Assembly (NCBI RefSeq): GCF_000189635.1
Contig: NW_002476335.1
Coordinates: 186,001 to 250,000, forward strand
DNA length: 64,000 bases
Source: Tetrahymena thermophila SB210
Taxonomy: Eukaryota; Ciliophora; Oligohymenophorea; Hymenostomatida; Tetrahymenidae
Direction of reading: 5' to 3'
Shown: one piece after another, positions 40,301 to 52,159 of the stretch
How positions within the stretch are numbered: position 1 is the stretch's first letter
Layout of the letters: each line of letters opens with the position of its first letter
Notes under the pieces: generated by a model
Seen by the model: only the letters and a program-made list of their open reading frames with translations
The model's database searches: none
What the model was told of the DNA's origin: nothing
Made by a program: the position numbers and the translations under genes

Positions 40301-43300
40301 AATGTAATATATTAAATATATTTAAACTTAAAAAATATAGGTAAATTAAATTTTCAATAGTAACAATTACAAAAGCTAAAAGAAGCAATCCCGTCTGATT
40401 GATGACTGGATTTATAAAGACTAGTTTATCTATAAAAAACTAATTGAAACAGATGATAAATTTATTGAATCAATTTTAAGACTTATTTACTATGGCGGTA
40501 AGTAGTAATTCTAATTCCCAATATAACTTCTAGAGCTAATTTGCAAAAATCCTAATGTAGAATAAAAAGTATTTGACTCTCTAATGTTTATTTTGATGAA
40601 TCCCAACATGTAAGAAATAAAATAGGCTTACAAAAAGGAAAATAATGAATCAGTAATGGTAGATGAACAGAAAAAAGATGAAGAAGATGTTTTCGATTTC
40701 CCTCTTCTCTATACTTATCATAAAAACTCAAAAGAGACTGATTACAAAAAAGTTTATTTGGATGTCAGTCTAAGAATATTAAAAATTATTCAAAAACTCA
40801 CTTTAAAGAGGGTTCTCTTCTTTATTGATACTGAAAAAGTATAGAAAGATAATGTATTAGACATCAGACCTTTGATTTAAATTGAAAAAGATAAAGGCAA
40901 CTTGGGATGTGTTCGCGAATTGAAGAAATTTGCAGAAGAAATCAATTCTTAGATATACGATCAAAAATCTTTCTCATTACCATACTTCTAATTTATATAT
41001 TTACTTACATAAGATCCTTTCCGCAATAACTATGATCATCTATACTTTTTACTCAGCTCAGTTTAAAATATTACTAAAAAACTTTTCTAATATCATTCTG
41101 GAAAACAAGAAATAGAAGAAGAAACTATATCGTCTATACATGCTTAATTAGGAAGCTTAGTTGGTAATTCTAGAAATGCTCAAGGGTCTGGAAGAAATGA
41201 AACTCAAAATTAGGACAACCAAGCCTAACATTCTATATTTGCAAAAGATAATAGTTTCTAGCTGCATCCTGATGTAATAAGATGGATTTGCTCTATATTC
41301 TCAAGCGAGTGCTTGAATGAGACTCTTATCAAAAAGCTTTCTTTAATTATTAATTAGCTATGCTATGACAAAACTAATTTAGATATGTTCATCACAGAGT
41401 TAAGAAACATAATTAAGCTTTTTAGTATTTAAATAAACAAATAGGTAGTAAAGTGTTTACAATCAATAAAAAGCCTTGATAGAAACTCCCCTTCTTTCTC
41501 TTCTCAATTTAAGATCCATCTAAGCTAAATTGAGTTTTAGATTTCTGGAGAGAAAAAGATATAGAAAATCTTCTAAATTATTTATGAACTATTTGAGAAA
41601 TCTTTGTGCTAAGTAGAAGAGGAGAGCAAATTGAAAGAAAATTCTTAGAAAAATAAATCAGCATCTAAAAATGATTTAAATGCTCCCAATCAACCTAATA
41701 ATGCAGATAATTAAATGGAATAAGAGGAAGATGAAGAGGAAGAAGAAAAAAAATAGGACACTACATCTACAAATAACAATAATAATTTAAATGCCCATAC
41801 TTATGGAGTAAATAGACGCACTTCTGTTTCTTAGACATTTGAAGTACCATAGCACAGAAATAGAGGAACAAGCGTGATTTCAAACTCTGGAGATCCAAAA
41901 TCAAGTGTAAAAAAATTAAATAGCAAGCAGTAGTTAAAGGAGTAAGAAAGGTTAGAGAATATCAAAAAAGAAATAAGAAGCAAATTCTCCGAAATTATTT
42001 CTCACTAAAATTTCAATGAGCTATGGATTAATTGTGCTGAGTTGTTTTCTTTACTAGGAAAATATGAACCTTAAAACCTTTCTTCTTACAATACTGCTAT
42101 CGAAAAGTTGCAACCTATTATGGAAAGTTACTTTATCATTTTTAGAATCATGCATGATGAAGATTTTGAATTTTTGTTAAAATCTTAAAGTCAAAAGAAG
42201 TAACAATAATAGAAACAGCAACAAAAATAAATCTCTTCTCTTGCAGACGACGAAACTGTAGGAAATACTGAAGAATTATCATCTCTAGATTTTGATGTAT
42301 TACAATTATTTTTTATTTAAATATTTTAAGTTATAAGTGATTATTGAATTATTATTATAAAAAGTCTCTCAAAGAAAATATAAAGGAATTTGATATCTAG
42401 CAGATATTTAAGTTTATATGTGAATAATGTAAAGTTGTTATCAACTAAATGGTAAGACAGAATCTTAAGTAGAAGAAATCATAAACTAATAAAAAATCAA
42501 ATGATGTTCTCCAAAAAGATCCCTTTGAAATTATTTTTAAGAGACATCCTTATTTAATCGACTTTGAAAATAAAAAGAACTACTTCAAGCAAGAAATGCA
42601 AAACTTAAAACTGTCAATCCACACATCATAGAAAAGAAAGAGAATAAAAGTAAGAAGAAACCATGTTTTCGAAGATTCTTTCTAATAAATCGATTCTATG
42701 AAACCTGAAGAGCTCAAACACAAATTTATAATTGAATTCGATTAGGAAGAAGGTATAGATGCTGGTGGATTACTTCGTGAATGGTTTATACTTCTTTCCA
42801 AGGCTATTTTCAATCCTGATTATCTCTTATTTAAACCTTCTTCAACTGGAAATACCTACTAGCCAAATAAAAACTCATATTTTAATGATAACCATCTTTA
42901 ATACTTTAAATTTGTTGGAAAAGTTGTTGGCAAAGTAATATTATTATTCATATTTTTTACTTTTTACTAAAGTCATTAAAATTTAATTAGGCTTTGTTTG
43001 AAGGTCAACTACTCGATGCTTACTTTACCAGATCTTTCTATAAGCACATTTTAGGGCAGCCATTAACTTATCATGACATAGAAGATTAAGATTACCAATT
43101 CTATTAGAGTTTAAAATGGATTATGGAGAACGACATTTCAATAATTGGTGATGAAATGACATTTTGGTAATAATTATTTATTTATACGATAAATTAACTT
43201 AAAATTTGTTTTTAATCCTTAGTTACGAAGAGTGTGTATTTGATAATAAGTAAATCATAGATTTAAAACCTGATGGATAGCATATTAAGGTAACTGAAGA

Positions 43301-43989
43301 TAATAAATAAGAATACGTTAAGCTTATCTGCTATGCAAAAATGGCAAAAGACATAAAGGCACAAATAGAATATTTCCTTGAAGGTTTCCATGAATTAATT
43401 CCTTACGACCTAGTTAAGATATTTGATTCTCATGAGCTTGAATTGATGATATCCGGTCTTCCTGACATAGACAGTAAAAAATATTATCAAAGAATAATTT
43501 AAAATAATTAAATTAATAAAAATAATATTTAGTTTAAGATCTTAAAGAAAATACTGAATATTAGAATTACACTCAAAACAGCAAAGTTATAGAGTGGTTC
43601 TGGTAGATTATGGAAGAATTCGATAATTCAGCTAGGGCATCATTCTTATAATTTGTAACAGGTATGAATAATTTTTTATAAAATTTAAAAAGTTAACTTA
43701 TTTTTTATTTTAGGTACTTCAAAGGTTCCAGTTGAGGGCTTTAAAGGATTAAGAGGTATTTCTGGTTTACAGAAATTCTAAATTCATAAAGCTTATGACC
43801 CAAAGAAACTTCCTATAGCTCATACATGGTAATAAATTAATTAAAAAACTATAATTAAATAATCACATTTTTAAATGAAAAAATAGTTTCAATTAACTTG
43901 ACATTCCCGAATATCCAAGTAAAGAAATCTTAAAGAAAAAACTTCTTTTAGCAATATCTGAAGGTAAAGAAGGATTTGGCTTTGCTTGA
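25314..43989 (+). CDS. giant HECT E3 ubiquitin ligase, HUWE1/Tom1-like
   Basis: One 18.7-kb gene with roughly a dozen or more AT-rich introns; I estimate 5,500-6,000 residues. Start [18 protein letters not shown], then helical armadillo-type sequence with [19 protein letters not shown] (compare the DUF908/DUF913 part of the family). Gln/Asn/Ser-rich linkers are frequent. Very acidic blocks lie at about 35690-36055 and 36400-37400, matching the acidic region of HUWE1. Ubiquitin-binding-motif-like LP..L pieces follow: [13 protein letters not shown] (about 39700-39750) and [12 protein letters not shown] (about 40125-40160). The HECT domain (about 42730-43989) shows [60 protein letters not shown] and catalytic HTCFNQLDIPEY; it ends EGKEGFGFA at TGA. 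The catalytic Cys codon is split by an intron (43829-43886). Substrates unknown; nuclear or cytosolic. Confidence 0.92.
35690..37400 (+). repeat. purine-rich acidic-coding tract in the HECT gene
   Basis: The plus strand is almost entirely GA-rich codons (GAT, GAA, GAG, ATG) coding for Asp/Glu runs, first at 35690-36055 and again, after two or three introns, at about 36420-37400. Open frames exist in all three plus frames and on the minus strand (His/Leu-rich) because of the repetitive codons; those are shadows. Acidic stretches occur at an equivalent position in HUWE1 family proteins. Confidence 0.8.
43829..43886 (+). other. intron inside the catalytic cysteine codon
   Basis: 58-base AT-rich intron with GTAATA donor and AATAG acceptor. 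It interrupts TGT as TG (43827-43828) and T (43887). Correct splicing is needed for the ligase active site: the flanking exons read ...IAHT and FNQLDIPEY. Confidence 0.88.
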
Positions 43990-44453
43990 GGTGTTTGAAT
44001 TGTATAATACTTAATTCTTTTTAAATAAATAAAAATTATATGTTCAATAATTAAAAAAAAATATAAATAATTATAAAATTATCTTTGTATTTCTTTATTA
44101 TATTAATTTAAAAGTATTTTTTATATCAAATCAATATTTTTTTTAATTCTTCATGAAATCAATTAATATTTTTCTTAATAAAATTGTAAATATTTTTTCT
44201 TAACAAAATTAATTAATATTTTCTTTTTTTGAAAAATATGATTTTATTTAATAATATTAAATTATTTTTTTGAATAAATGATAAAAATTTGATATTAATA
44301 AATATTTTTTTAATTATTATTTGTGAAATTAATTTTAAAGTAGAATCGTGGACAAGAAAATATCAATTTTTTTGATATATTTTGATTTCAAACACTAAAA
44401 AATATTTATAATATTAATTATTAATAAAAAAGATATACAATAAAAACAAAATA
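43990..44453. other. intergenic spacer
   Basis: About 460 bases, A/T runs with repeated TTAATATTTTT-like stretches (44120-44230). It contains the HECT gene 3' flank and the promoter of the next plus-strand gene. No further feature seen. Confidence 0.5.
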
Positions 44454-45272
44454 ATGTCACTTGAAGATAGATTGAAAATAAATAATTTCAACGCAAAGAA
44501 ATGGCTTGAAAAGGAACTTAGTAGTTTAAATGAAGAATAGATTAAATAATTAGATACTTATGATATTAATTCAGGTGAAGAATATAATTAGTAATCAATA
44601 GATATGCAACTAACAGAAATTCTCTTTAATGTTAAATATCTTTAATAAAAATGTTAAGATGATCTTCTAAATGCTTAGGAAAAAGTCTAAAAAAACTAAG
44701 AAAATATTTTATAGAAGTAGGAAGAAGTTGTGAATCTGTTAAGCGAAATAGAGGGATTTTTGCAAAATAATTCTTAAGCTGATAAAATGATTAAAACAAG
44801 TTTAAATAACGTAGTTTTTGATGAAATATACGAAATGATTTAGCTCAAAAGCCGCTTAAATCATAATTTAGAGATATTTGATGTAGTTTTGCAATTAGAT
44901 TCTCACCAAAAAGAAATCCAAGGATATATTGAAGAAGGGAACATTCAAGAATTAACAAATAAATGCATGAGTATAAATGAAACAATATAAATTTTACTGA
45001 AGCTACCAAAATTAAATCCAAACTATGAAAAAGCAGAGACCATTTTAAGCATGGTAATTAATTACATAAAAGATCTGCTTCATTTAGCTTTGCTTTCAGA
45101 AGAAAAAACTTAAGAAAAAGTCCAAAAGTATTACGAAATATTACATATTTTAAAGTAATAAGAAGTCTTTGATGAAGTTGTATCGCAGCATAAGCTTTCG
45201 TAAAAGCAAAAAGATGAAATTAAATCTGTATTAGAATAATTTTTACCTCAACAAAATAATAAAAAATAATGA
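44454..45272 (+). CDS. coiled-coil protein, possibly COG7-like
   Basis: Intronless, 819 bases, 272 residues. Begins MSLEDRLKINNFNAKKWLEKEL, followed by an amphipathic segment with MQLTEILFNVKYLQQKCQDD and a long Gln/Glu/Asn coiled coil (about residues 60-110), then helices up to the end KSVLEQFLPQQNNKK. The F.(A/V)K.WL(N/E) opening, an early LVMKL-like helix and paired coiled coils resemble the N-terminal part of conserved oligomeric Golgi complex subunit 7, whose role is tethering of retrograde Golgi vesicles. COG7 is usually over 700 residues, so if related this would be a short or N-terminal-only form. The assignment is inference; the gene itself is well supported by frame and amino-acid use. 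Confidence 0.75.
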
Positions 45273-45478
45273 ATTAATGTTAATTTAATTAGTGATCAAA
45301 AATATTATTTGAAAATAAATAAATAATTAATAAAAAAAATATTTTTCATACAATAATTTATAAATATTTTACAAAATGATTTCAAATATTAAACCAATTA
45401 ATCACTTTTATTTTTAGTTGGTTAGTTGTCTATCTGTTCTGTGTAAGTTATTGCATTAAAATAGCCAAAGATCTTAGT

Positions 45479-48400
45479 TCAAAATTATTTAGCCTCTGTC
45501 CCACAAAAAAAGCATAAAATATCACAATTTTCATTTTTCTAGTTTTAAAAATGGGTTTTTATTCATTTAAAAATTTATAATTTACTTCTATGATTGCTTT
45601 TTTAATCTTTTCCATTGGTATTTCAGACTTCCCTTCTTCTCTCAAGCTTGTAAATAGAAGTTTTGTGAAATAATCTTGAAGGAGCTATGTAAAGCCAGGA
45701 TACTTTTCTTCATTTATCAACAACTCCATTGTTAATTTTGAGAAATGAGATATTTCATCAATAGACAATGTACCAGAATTATCACTATCAAATACCTAAA
45801 ATAAAGATAAATTAATATAAAATATTTATCGAGTGTCTTTAAAAATTAATATTTCACCTAAACAAACATATCTATTTTTTACTGGTCATCTAAATTTGAA
45901 ATATTTTTCAACATTTTAACAAAATTTTCCCACTTAATTATATCTTGATAATTGCAAAGAGACTCAACTAATGCTTTATTTTCTAAAGTTAGATGATCAA
46001 ATTTATCTAATTAAAGCATAATATCATCTTCTTTAATTACATTTTCTGTAGAAATAATCTAGGATTAAATGTTAAGTATTGATCTATATAAAATGTAAAC
46101 ACTATTTAAGTCACTTTCACTTAATTCATGTTCTTGTAGAATCTTTCCTATATTTGAAGCAAACAAATCTCTGTTAAGTTTTTTTAATTTTTCTAAATTT
46201 GATTTTCTTTCTTCAAACCTAATATTTAAAATATTAATTATTATTTGATTAAATATTTTATTTATATTTTAAATAGCAATTACCCCTTTAGCTTAAAATC
46301 TATAACTTTATTTTTTTTTATTCTTTTAGGCTAACTCAATTTGTATTTTAAATATAGATCTATTTCTTCTTTTTCTTTATCAACTCTCCAATTGTAGTCA
46401 AATTTAGAAAAGAATAAATCTAAGTACTTCATTACTTTCTTAATATCTTTGATGATTAAATAAATAAAGGGTTAGATTAAAATAATGTTTACATGCATTC
46501 ACATCAACAATTTCTTTTTGTGGTTAATTTTCTTCATTCTCTTCATCGTCTTCAAAGAAAAACATTTTTTTCTTCTAATCATCTTCATCATCCTTTATAA
46601 AATCAGCAAATTAACTCCTTTTAGCAGTTTTATTATCTTGTGATTTATTTAAATTCGATTTAGGAGTTTGATTTTTACTTGTGAAGCTACCCATCGTATT
46701 TTTTCGAGCTAAAGTTTATTTGCTTAAAGGTGTAGAAGAAGCACTATTATTATTACTTGATGGTACTTCTTATATTTAATCAAAATCCATTTTTAAGCTA
46801 CTCTGTTTATTCAATTGATCATCTATTTCTTAATTAGCAATAATTTTATTTTCTAACCTCTCTATAGCCTTAAATTTAAAAATAAAATCAAAATATGTTT
46901 ATCAACAATCAAAATAACCTTTTTCAGGTTCTATAGATTCTCTTCCGTACTATAAATTTTGTCTAATCCAGCAAAAGTAGAACAATTTCCTGCAAATATA
47001 GTGATATCATTCCTTTTTAGCTCTCTGTGACTATATATAGGAGTACCATTTTTTTAGTATAAATATATATTTTCTGCAGTAATTTTTAGTTTTTTCATAA
47101 TTATTCTTTTGAATTCTTAGAAATCCCTTTATTCCTGAGTTTGTAGAGTATTAAAGTTTATCTAAAAAATGATTAATTAAAATCAATAAATAAATAAATA
47201 AATATATTTTAAAATAAATTGTTAATTTATTTAAAAATTGTTAAAAATAATTTTAAATTACTTACAGATGGCAAGTACAAATAGCAATATTTTAAGTTCA
47301 AGTGTCTCTTGATTTATTGAAGATTATAAATTTCTACAATCAAAACTTATCTTTAAGGTTTGTATGTTTATTCAACAATTTATGTTTAAAATATAGAAGA
47401 AGAGTTGTTTGAATTTTAAATAGAAGTAGCAATTTTAGCGAGCTTTTTTTATTTAAACTCCTAAATTAATTAATTATTAAATTTCATCATTTCTTCAACT
47501 TATTTTTTTGATCTCTGCCAGGTATTTCGTGTTGATTACCTAAGTATTTATTGTAAATAATTAATTATCAAAAATAAATAAAGTATTTTTTTACTGCAAA
47601 TTAAGACAAAAATTTTGCTTATCATTCTCCTCTTTTTTATAAGGGTCTGAAATGAGCAGGTCTCTTAAAGGTATATCTAAACTTTTTGTTTATTTAGATT
47701 TTCTCATATTTTTTAAAGTTTTTTCATATTATGATTCTTTTTATTGCTTATTATCTATTTCTTATCTTTGTTTTTATTTTGCTTAAGAATATAAAAAAAA
47801 TTAATCTCCTATATTATTTGAAACTTTTTATGCAATTTTTTTGATATTCTCTTCTGTCTATTTCATCAAATGAATATTCTCTTATTCTTACTATTAGTTA
47901 CCATTTAAGTTTTTTTTATATTCTGGTATTTAAGAGTGCTATGACATATGATGATTAAAATATATTTTATCTGTGTGAATGTTTCTTTAGTTGAAGGGTA
48001 GATCAGTAGATTAAATATTAAACATAATATGTTTATTTAAATTTTCAGTTTCTACTTCTTTAAATTCTGCATACTTTTCATCTTTTAAATTGTTTTCAAT
48101 AAAATTTAAGTTATTAATTATTCTTCTTTTGCTTTCCTACATGGACATAGGCCTAGTTTAGTCTCTTACAGGACTAAATAATTTACTCTAAGAACTCACA
48201 GAAAGAGGCTTTATTTAGGTGCTTTGTATTTTTTATGTAATTCCAGGAACAAATGTTTGATATTAAGGAGTTAAAATTTTAAATTGTTGTTCAGATTTTT
48301 GCTTTTACCTCTTAGCAAGTTAAGCAGAAGTGGGTGTAATATATTATTGGAAGAATTTTTCAGTTCCAGAAAACCTTTTATCTTGAGAAGATTTTATATT

Positions 48401-48748
48401 TCTTAGAGAACTATTGTTTAAGTATTAAATAGCATGAATATTTATAGCTGAAGGATCGCTTAAATGACTTATTTAAACTCTTCTGTGAGATGCTTGACTT
48501 GTTTTTGGTTTCAATAATAATTTACTATTTTTATTGTTTTCTGTAATGTTATTGTTGTTGTTGTTCTAATATATTTATTATAATAAAACCTAGTGTCTCT
48601 ATTAAATAAGATTCATTTCATCCTCAAATGATTTTCTAAAACTTTGTTAATATTAAAGCATTTATTATTGATCTCTTTCATACAATTACTTTCTAATATC
48701 TAAAAATGTATTTTATTTTATATGTAAATCATCGCTTGACTTCATCAT
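45479..48748 (-). CDS. doublecortin-like domain and EF-hand protein
   Basis: Starts MMKSSDDLHIK at 48748. The N-terminal ~400 residues are a low-complexity Gln/Asn/Ser/Lys region. Next comes a doublecortin-like segment: VLIVEIYNLQQIKRHLNLKY, then FQEFKRIIMKKLKITAENIYLY and NGTPIYSHRELKRNDITIFAG, matching the DCX pattern of a helix, then lY..NG..I and a turn ending in a Gly. After an acidic linker (EDDEENEEN) a helical region leads to an EF-hand loop, FDSDNSGTLSIDEISHF, with the expected Asp/Asn/Glu ligands. A final 47-base intron is needed to reach the ending CDILCFFCGTEAKQF at TGA 45479-45481; this is a small Cys cluster that may bind metal. At least five further introns; phases at 47580, 47270-47170 and 45600-45550 checked. 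Doublecortin domains bind microtubules, so a calcium-responsive cytoskeletal protein is plausible. Confidence 0.72.
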
Positions 48749-49617
48749 CTTTCTACAAGTCTTAAAAATAAAATATTATTAACAAAAAATTTATTTAGCT
48801 CTTGTTTATTTTTATTATATTTTTTATGAATAGCAAATTTATAATTTCTTCTACATAATTAAAATAATTAGTAAATTTCAAACAAAGAAAGTTTCAAAAG
48901 GTTAATATAAAAATGAATGAATAAATAAATAAATAAGCAATTCTGTTTGAAAGCCAGTAAAATTCAAAGCAAAAATTATTTCTGTTTATTTCGATTTTTA
49001 TAATTTACTTTAAATTTAATTTATTTTGTTGAAATTTAATTCTATTTTCAAGAAACTAAAAAGCTAGAATTTATTTAAAAGAAATAAATGTAAAAGATAG
49101 TTGAGTAACAAGCCTTATTTATCTTATTTAAGGGTTTAATTTTTTAGCAAAAAAAATAAACAAATTTTAATTTTCATAAAATTTAAACTTGTTTTTTTAT
49201 TTTAAATAATTTTAATTATTGTAAAAATTGGTGTAATTTCACTTTGATTTTTCCGAAAATAATTTTCTCAGTTGATAACTGCTGCCTCTAAATTTAGAAT
49301 GATAATTTTTATAATGAAAGAAATAAGTGAAATAGTAAACATAATATTGAATTGTATATTATTTAAAAAGATATATTTTTTGATTTATAAATTTAAGACT
49401 ACTTTTCTTTGATATTTTCATACTAAAAGATATTAATTTTTAATCAAAAATTAGTATTTTTTTGCGGAAAAGTATCTATCATTTAATAAAGAGAGAGAGA
49501 AAATAAAAAAGAAATTTTCTTCTTTTGAAAAGGAAAAATAAATTAATCCATAAAAATAAATATAAAACAAAAAATAAATAAATAAAATCAAATTATTTAA
49601 AAAGTAGTAAGTAATAA
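48749..49617. promoter_or_regulatory. divergent intergenic region
   Basis: About 870 bases between the doublecortin-like gene (minus) and the synthetase gene (plus). Short AATA/TAAA microsatellites (48910-48940, 49555-49590) and an AG-dinucleotide run GAGAGAGAGAAA near 49490. No gene detected. Confidence 0.5.
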
Positions 49618-52159
49618 ATGCCTATTGTCTCTGTTAACATTAAAAATTTCTTCAAAAAGTTAGGAAAGGAACTCAGTAAAAATATTCATTACATTCTCAT
49701 ATAGAATAAACAATAAAATAATTATTTTATTCAAATCTAAATTAAAATAAATTAATATGATCAGAAACATTCAAATATTTGATAATATGGATCATAAATG
49801 AAACAACATATTCAACAAGCTTCAATTTAACTTCTTTTCTCAAATAATAACAATTTGAATACTAAAATCTTATCACTTTATTTAATTATGAACAGAATTC
49901 CACGAATTGGAAGAATTATGCTTCGAATATGGTATCGAAGTAGAAGAAAAGGAAGTCTCCAAGAAAAATAAGAAGTCAGGCAAAGAAGAAAAAGTTAAAG
50001 AATATGCTTTTGAAGTTGGTGCTAACAGACCTGATTTACTCTCTGTAGAAACTCTTACTTAAGCTTTGGGAGTCTTTATTGGTACTCGCCAACCCCCTCA
50101 ATATACAGTAAAGCCTGTTGAACAAAGATAAAAGATTATTGTTAAGAAGGATGTAATACATTAATTTAAAAAAAATAAATAGGAAACATTTAAATAATCC
50201 AAATAGTTTTATTCAGAAAGCAAAAAATAAAAAAAAAGTTGATAGAAATGATATTAATTTTTTGATTTTATTCATCAGTTAAATTGTTTTTTATTCTACC
50301 AAGCATTTGCTTTTCTGAGCTCTCTATATTTTAGCATTATTCTAAATTTTTATAATTTGAAAAAAGTGCAAGCGTATTAGACCTTTTGTTGTTGGTGCTG
50401 TTTTGAGAAATGTTACCTTCACTCAAGAATCCTATGATTCTTTCATTGACTTCTAAGATAAGTTACATCACAATCTTTGTCGTAGAAGAAGATTAGTCGC
50501 TATTGGTACTCATGATTTAGATACCATATAAGGTCCTTTTACTTATGATGCTAGAAACCCTGCTGACATCAAGTTTGTACCTCTCGATAAAACCGAAAGC
50601 ATGGATGGAAACAGACTTATGGAATTTTACGAAGTAAATTTTAAATATGTTTTAAATGAAATTTATATAATAATTTATTAATATTTGTAGAAAGACTCTC
50701 ACTTAAAAGATTTCTTACCCATTATCAGAAATTCTCCTGTTTATCCTGTAATTCTTGACTCAAATAATGTTGTATGCTCTCTTCCTCCCATCATTAATGG
50801 TGACCACTCTAAAATTAAACTTACTACTAAAAACGTTTTTATTGAATCAACTGCTGTAATAAATATTTAAAAATTTTATTTAATTAAATTAAAATATTAT
50901 TTATATTTTAAAGACTGACTATACTAGAGCTTTGATTGCCTTAAACTGTTTAGTTGCTGCCTTCTCTGAATATTGTGCTGAACCCTACACCGTCGAAGAA
51001 GTTGAAATTCATTATGAAGAAGAAAATAGAACAGATATTACTCCCTAATTTACTATTAATAAATTTTAAACTAAAATTTCTCACTTAAACAGCGTTGGTA
51101 CCATCAATGTTACTGCAGAATAAGCTTGCAAATTATTAGAAAGAATGAGTCTTACTGCAAAAGTTCTTAATAATGATGAAATCGAAGTAGCTGTCCCAAT
51201 CACCAGAGGAGGTAATAATTACAAAAAGACAAAATATGAAATAAACTATATTTTTAAAATTAATGTAACAGATATTCTTTAAGAGTGTGATATTATTGAA
51301 GACGTTTGCATTGCATACGGTTTCAAAAACATCAAGGCTGTTTTACCTAAAACTCCTACTGTTGGTAAATAATTATTACTCAACAAGATGAGTGATTTGA
51401 TTCGTGAAGAAATCGCTGCAGCTGGTTATAAGGAAGGTCTTAATTTCGTTTTAGTTTCAAGAGATGATTTAACCAAAAAGCTTAAAAAGGAAAATGATGA
51501 ATAAATGATTATTATTGACAACCCCAAAACTGAAGAATTCAGCGTTGGTAGAACTACACTTCTTCCTGGTTGCCTTAAATGGTTATCATCAAATAAAAAG
51601 AATAAGGTAATTTACTATAATTGACTACAAATAGCATAACATTTGAATTTAAAATAGATCCCTATCAGTATGTTTGAAGTTGGTGATGTTATTTTGAAGG
51701 ATGAAACTAGAGAAACTAATACCAGAAACGAAAGAAGATTATGTGCTATCTACACTAATCACAACTCTGAATTAGAAGTTGTTCATGGTTTACTTGATTA
51801 TATTATGTTAAAGCTTATGGTTAACCTTGATTCTACAGGAACTTGTAAGGCAGAAAGAAGATACAGACTTGTTCCTTCTGATGGTAAGATTATTTAAAAA
51901 TAGATATTATTTAATTAACCATTTATTATTTTAGAACCTACATATTTCTTAGATAGATAAGCTCATGTCTACTACAATGATAAGAAAATCGGAGTAAAAT
52001 TTATAATTTTCTAAAAATATAAATGTTAAAAAATATTTGTTTTAAAAAAAGAATTTGGGTATCTTACATCCAGATGTTGTTAAAAATTTCGAATGGAAAT
52101 ATCCCGTTTCTGTTTTGGAATTAAATTTAGAACCTCTTATTAACGAATTCCACTAATGA
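49618..52159 (+). CDS. cytosolic phenylalanyl-tRNA synthetase beta subunit
   Basis: Forms the alpha2-beta2 enzyme that charges tRNA-Phe. Starts [19 protein letters not shown]; after an intron [18 protein letters not shown] and [16 protein letters not shown], the typical eukaryotic/archaeal beta N-terminus. The B3/B4 part shows [31 protein letters not shown] and GTHDLDTI, with [11 protein letters not shown] later. The B5 part has [13 protein letters not shown] and VPITRG. The core-like part has [30 protein letters not shown] and MFEVGDVI; the C-terminus has [14 protein letters not shown] and ends [10 protein letters not shown] at TGA 52157-52159. About eight introns. No mitochondrial presequence, no C-terminal anticodon-like ferredoxin domain of the bacterial type, so the cytosolic enzyme. 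Confidence 0.95.
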
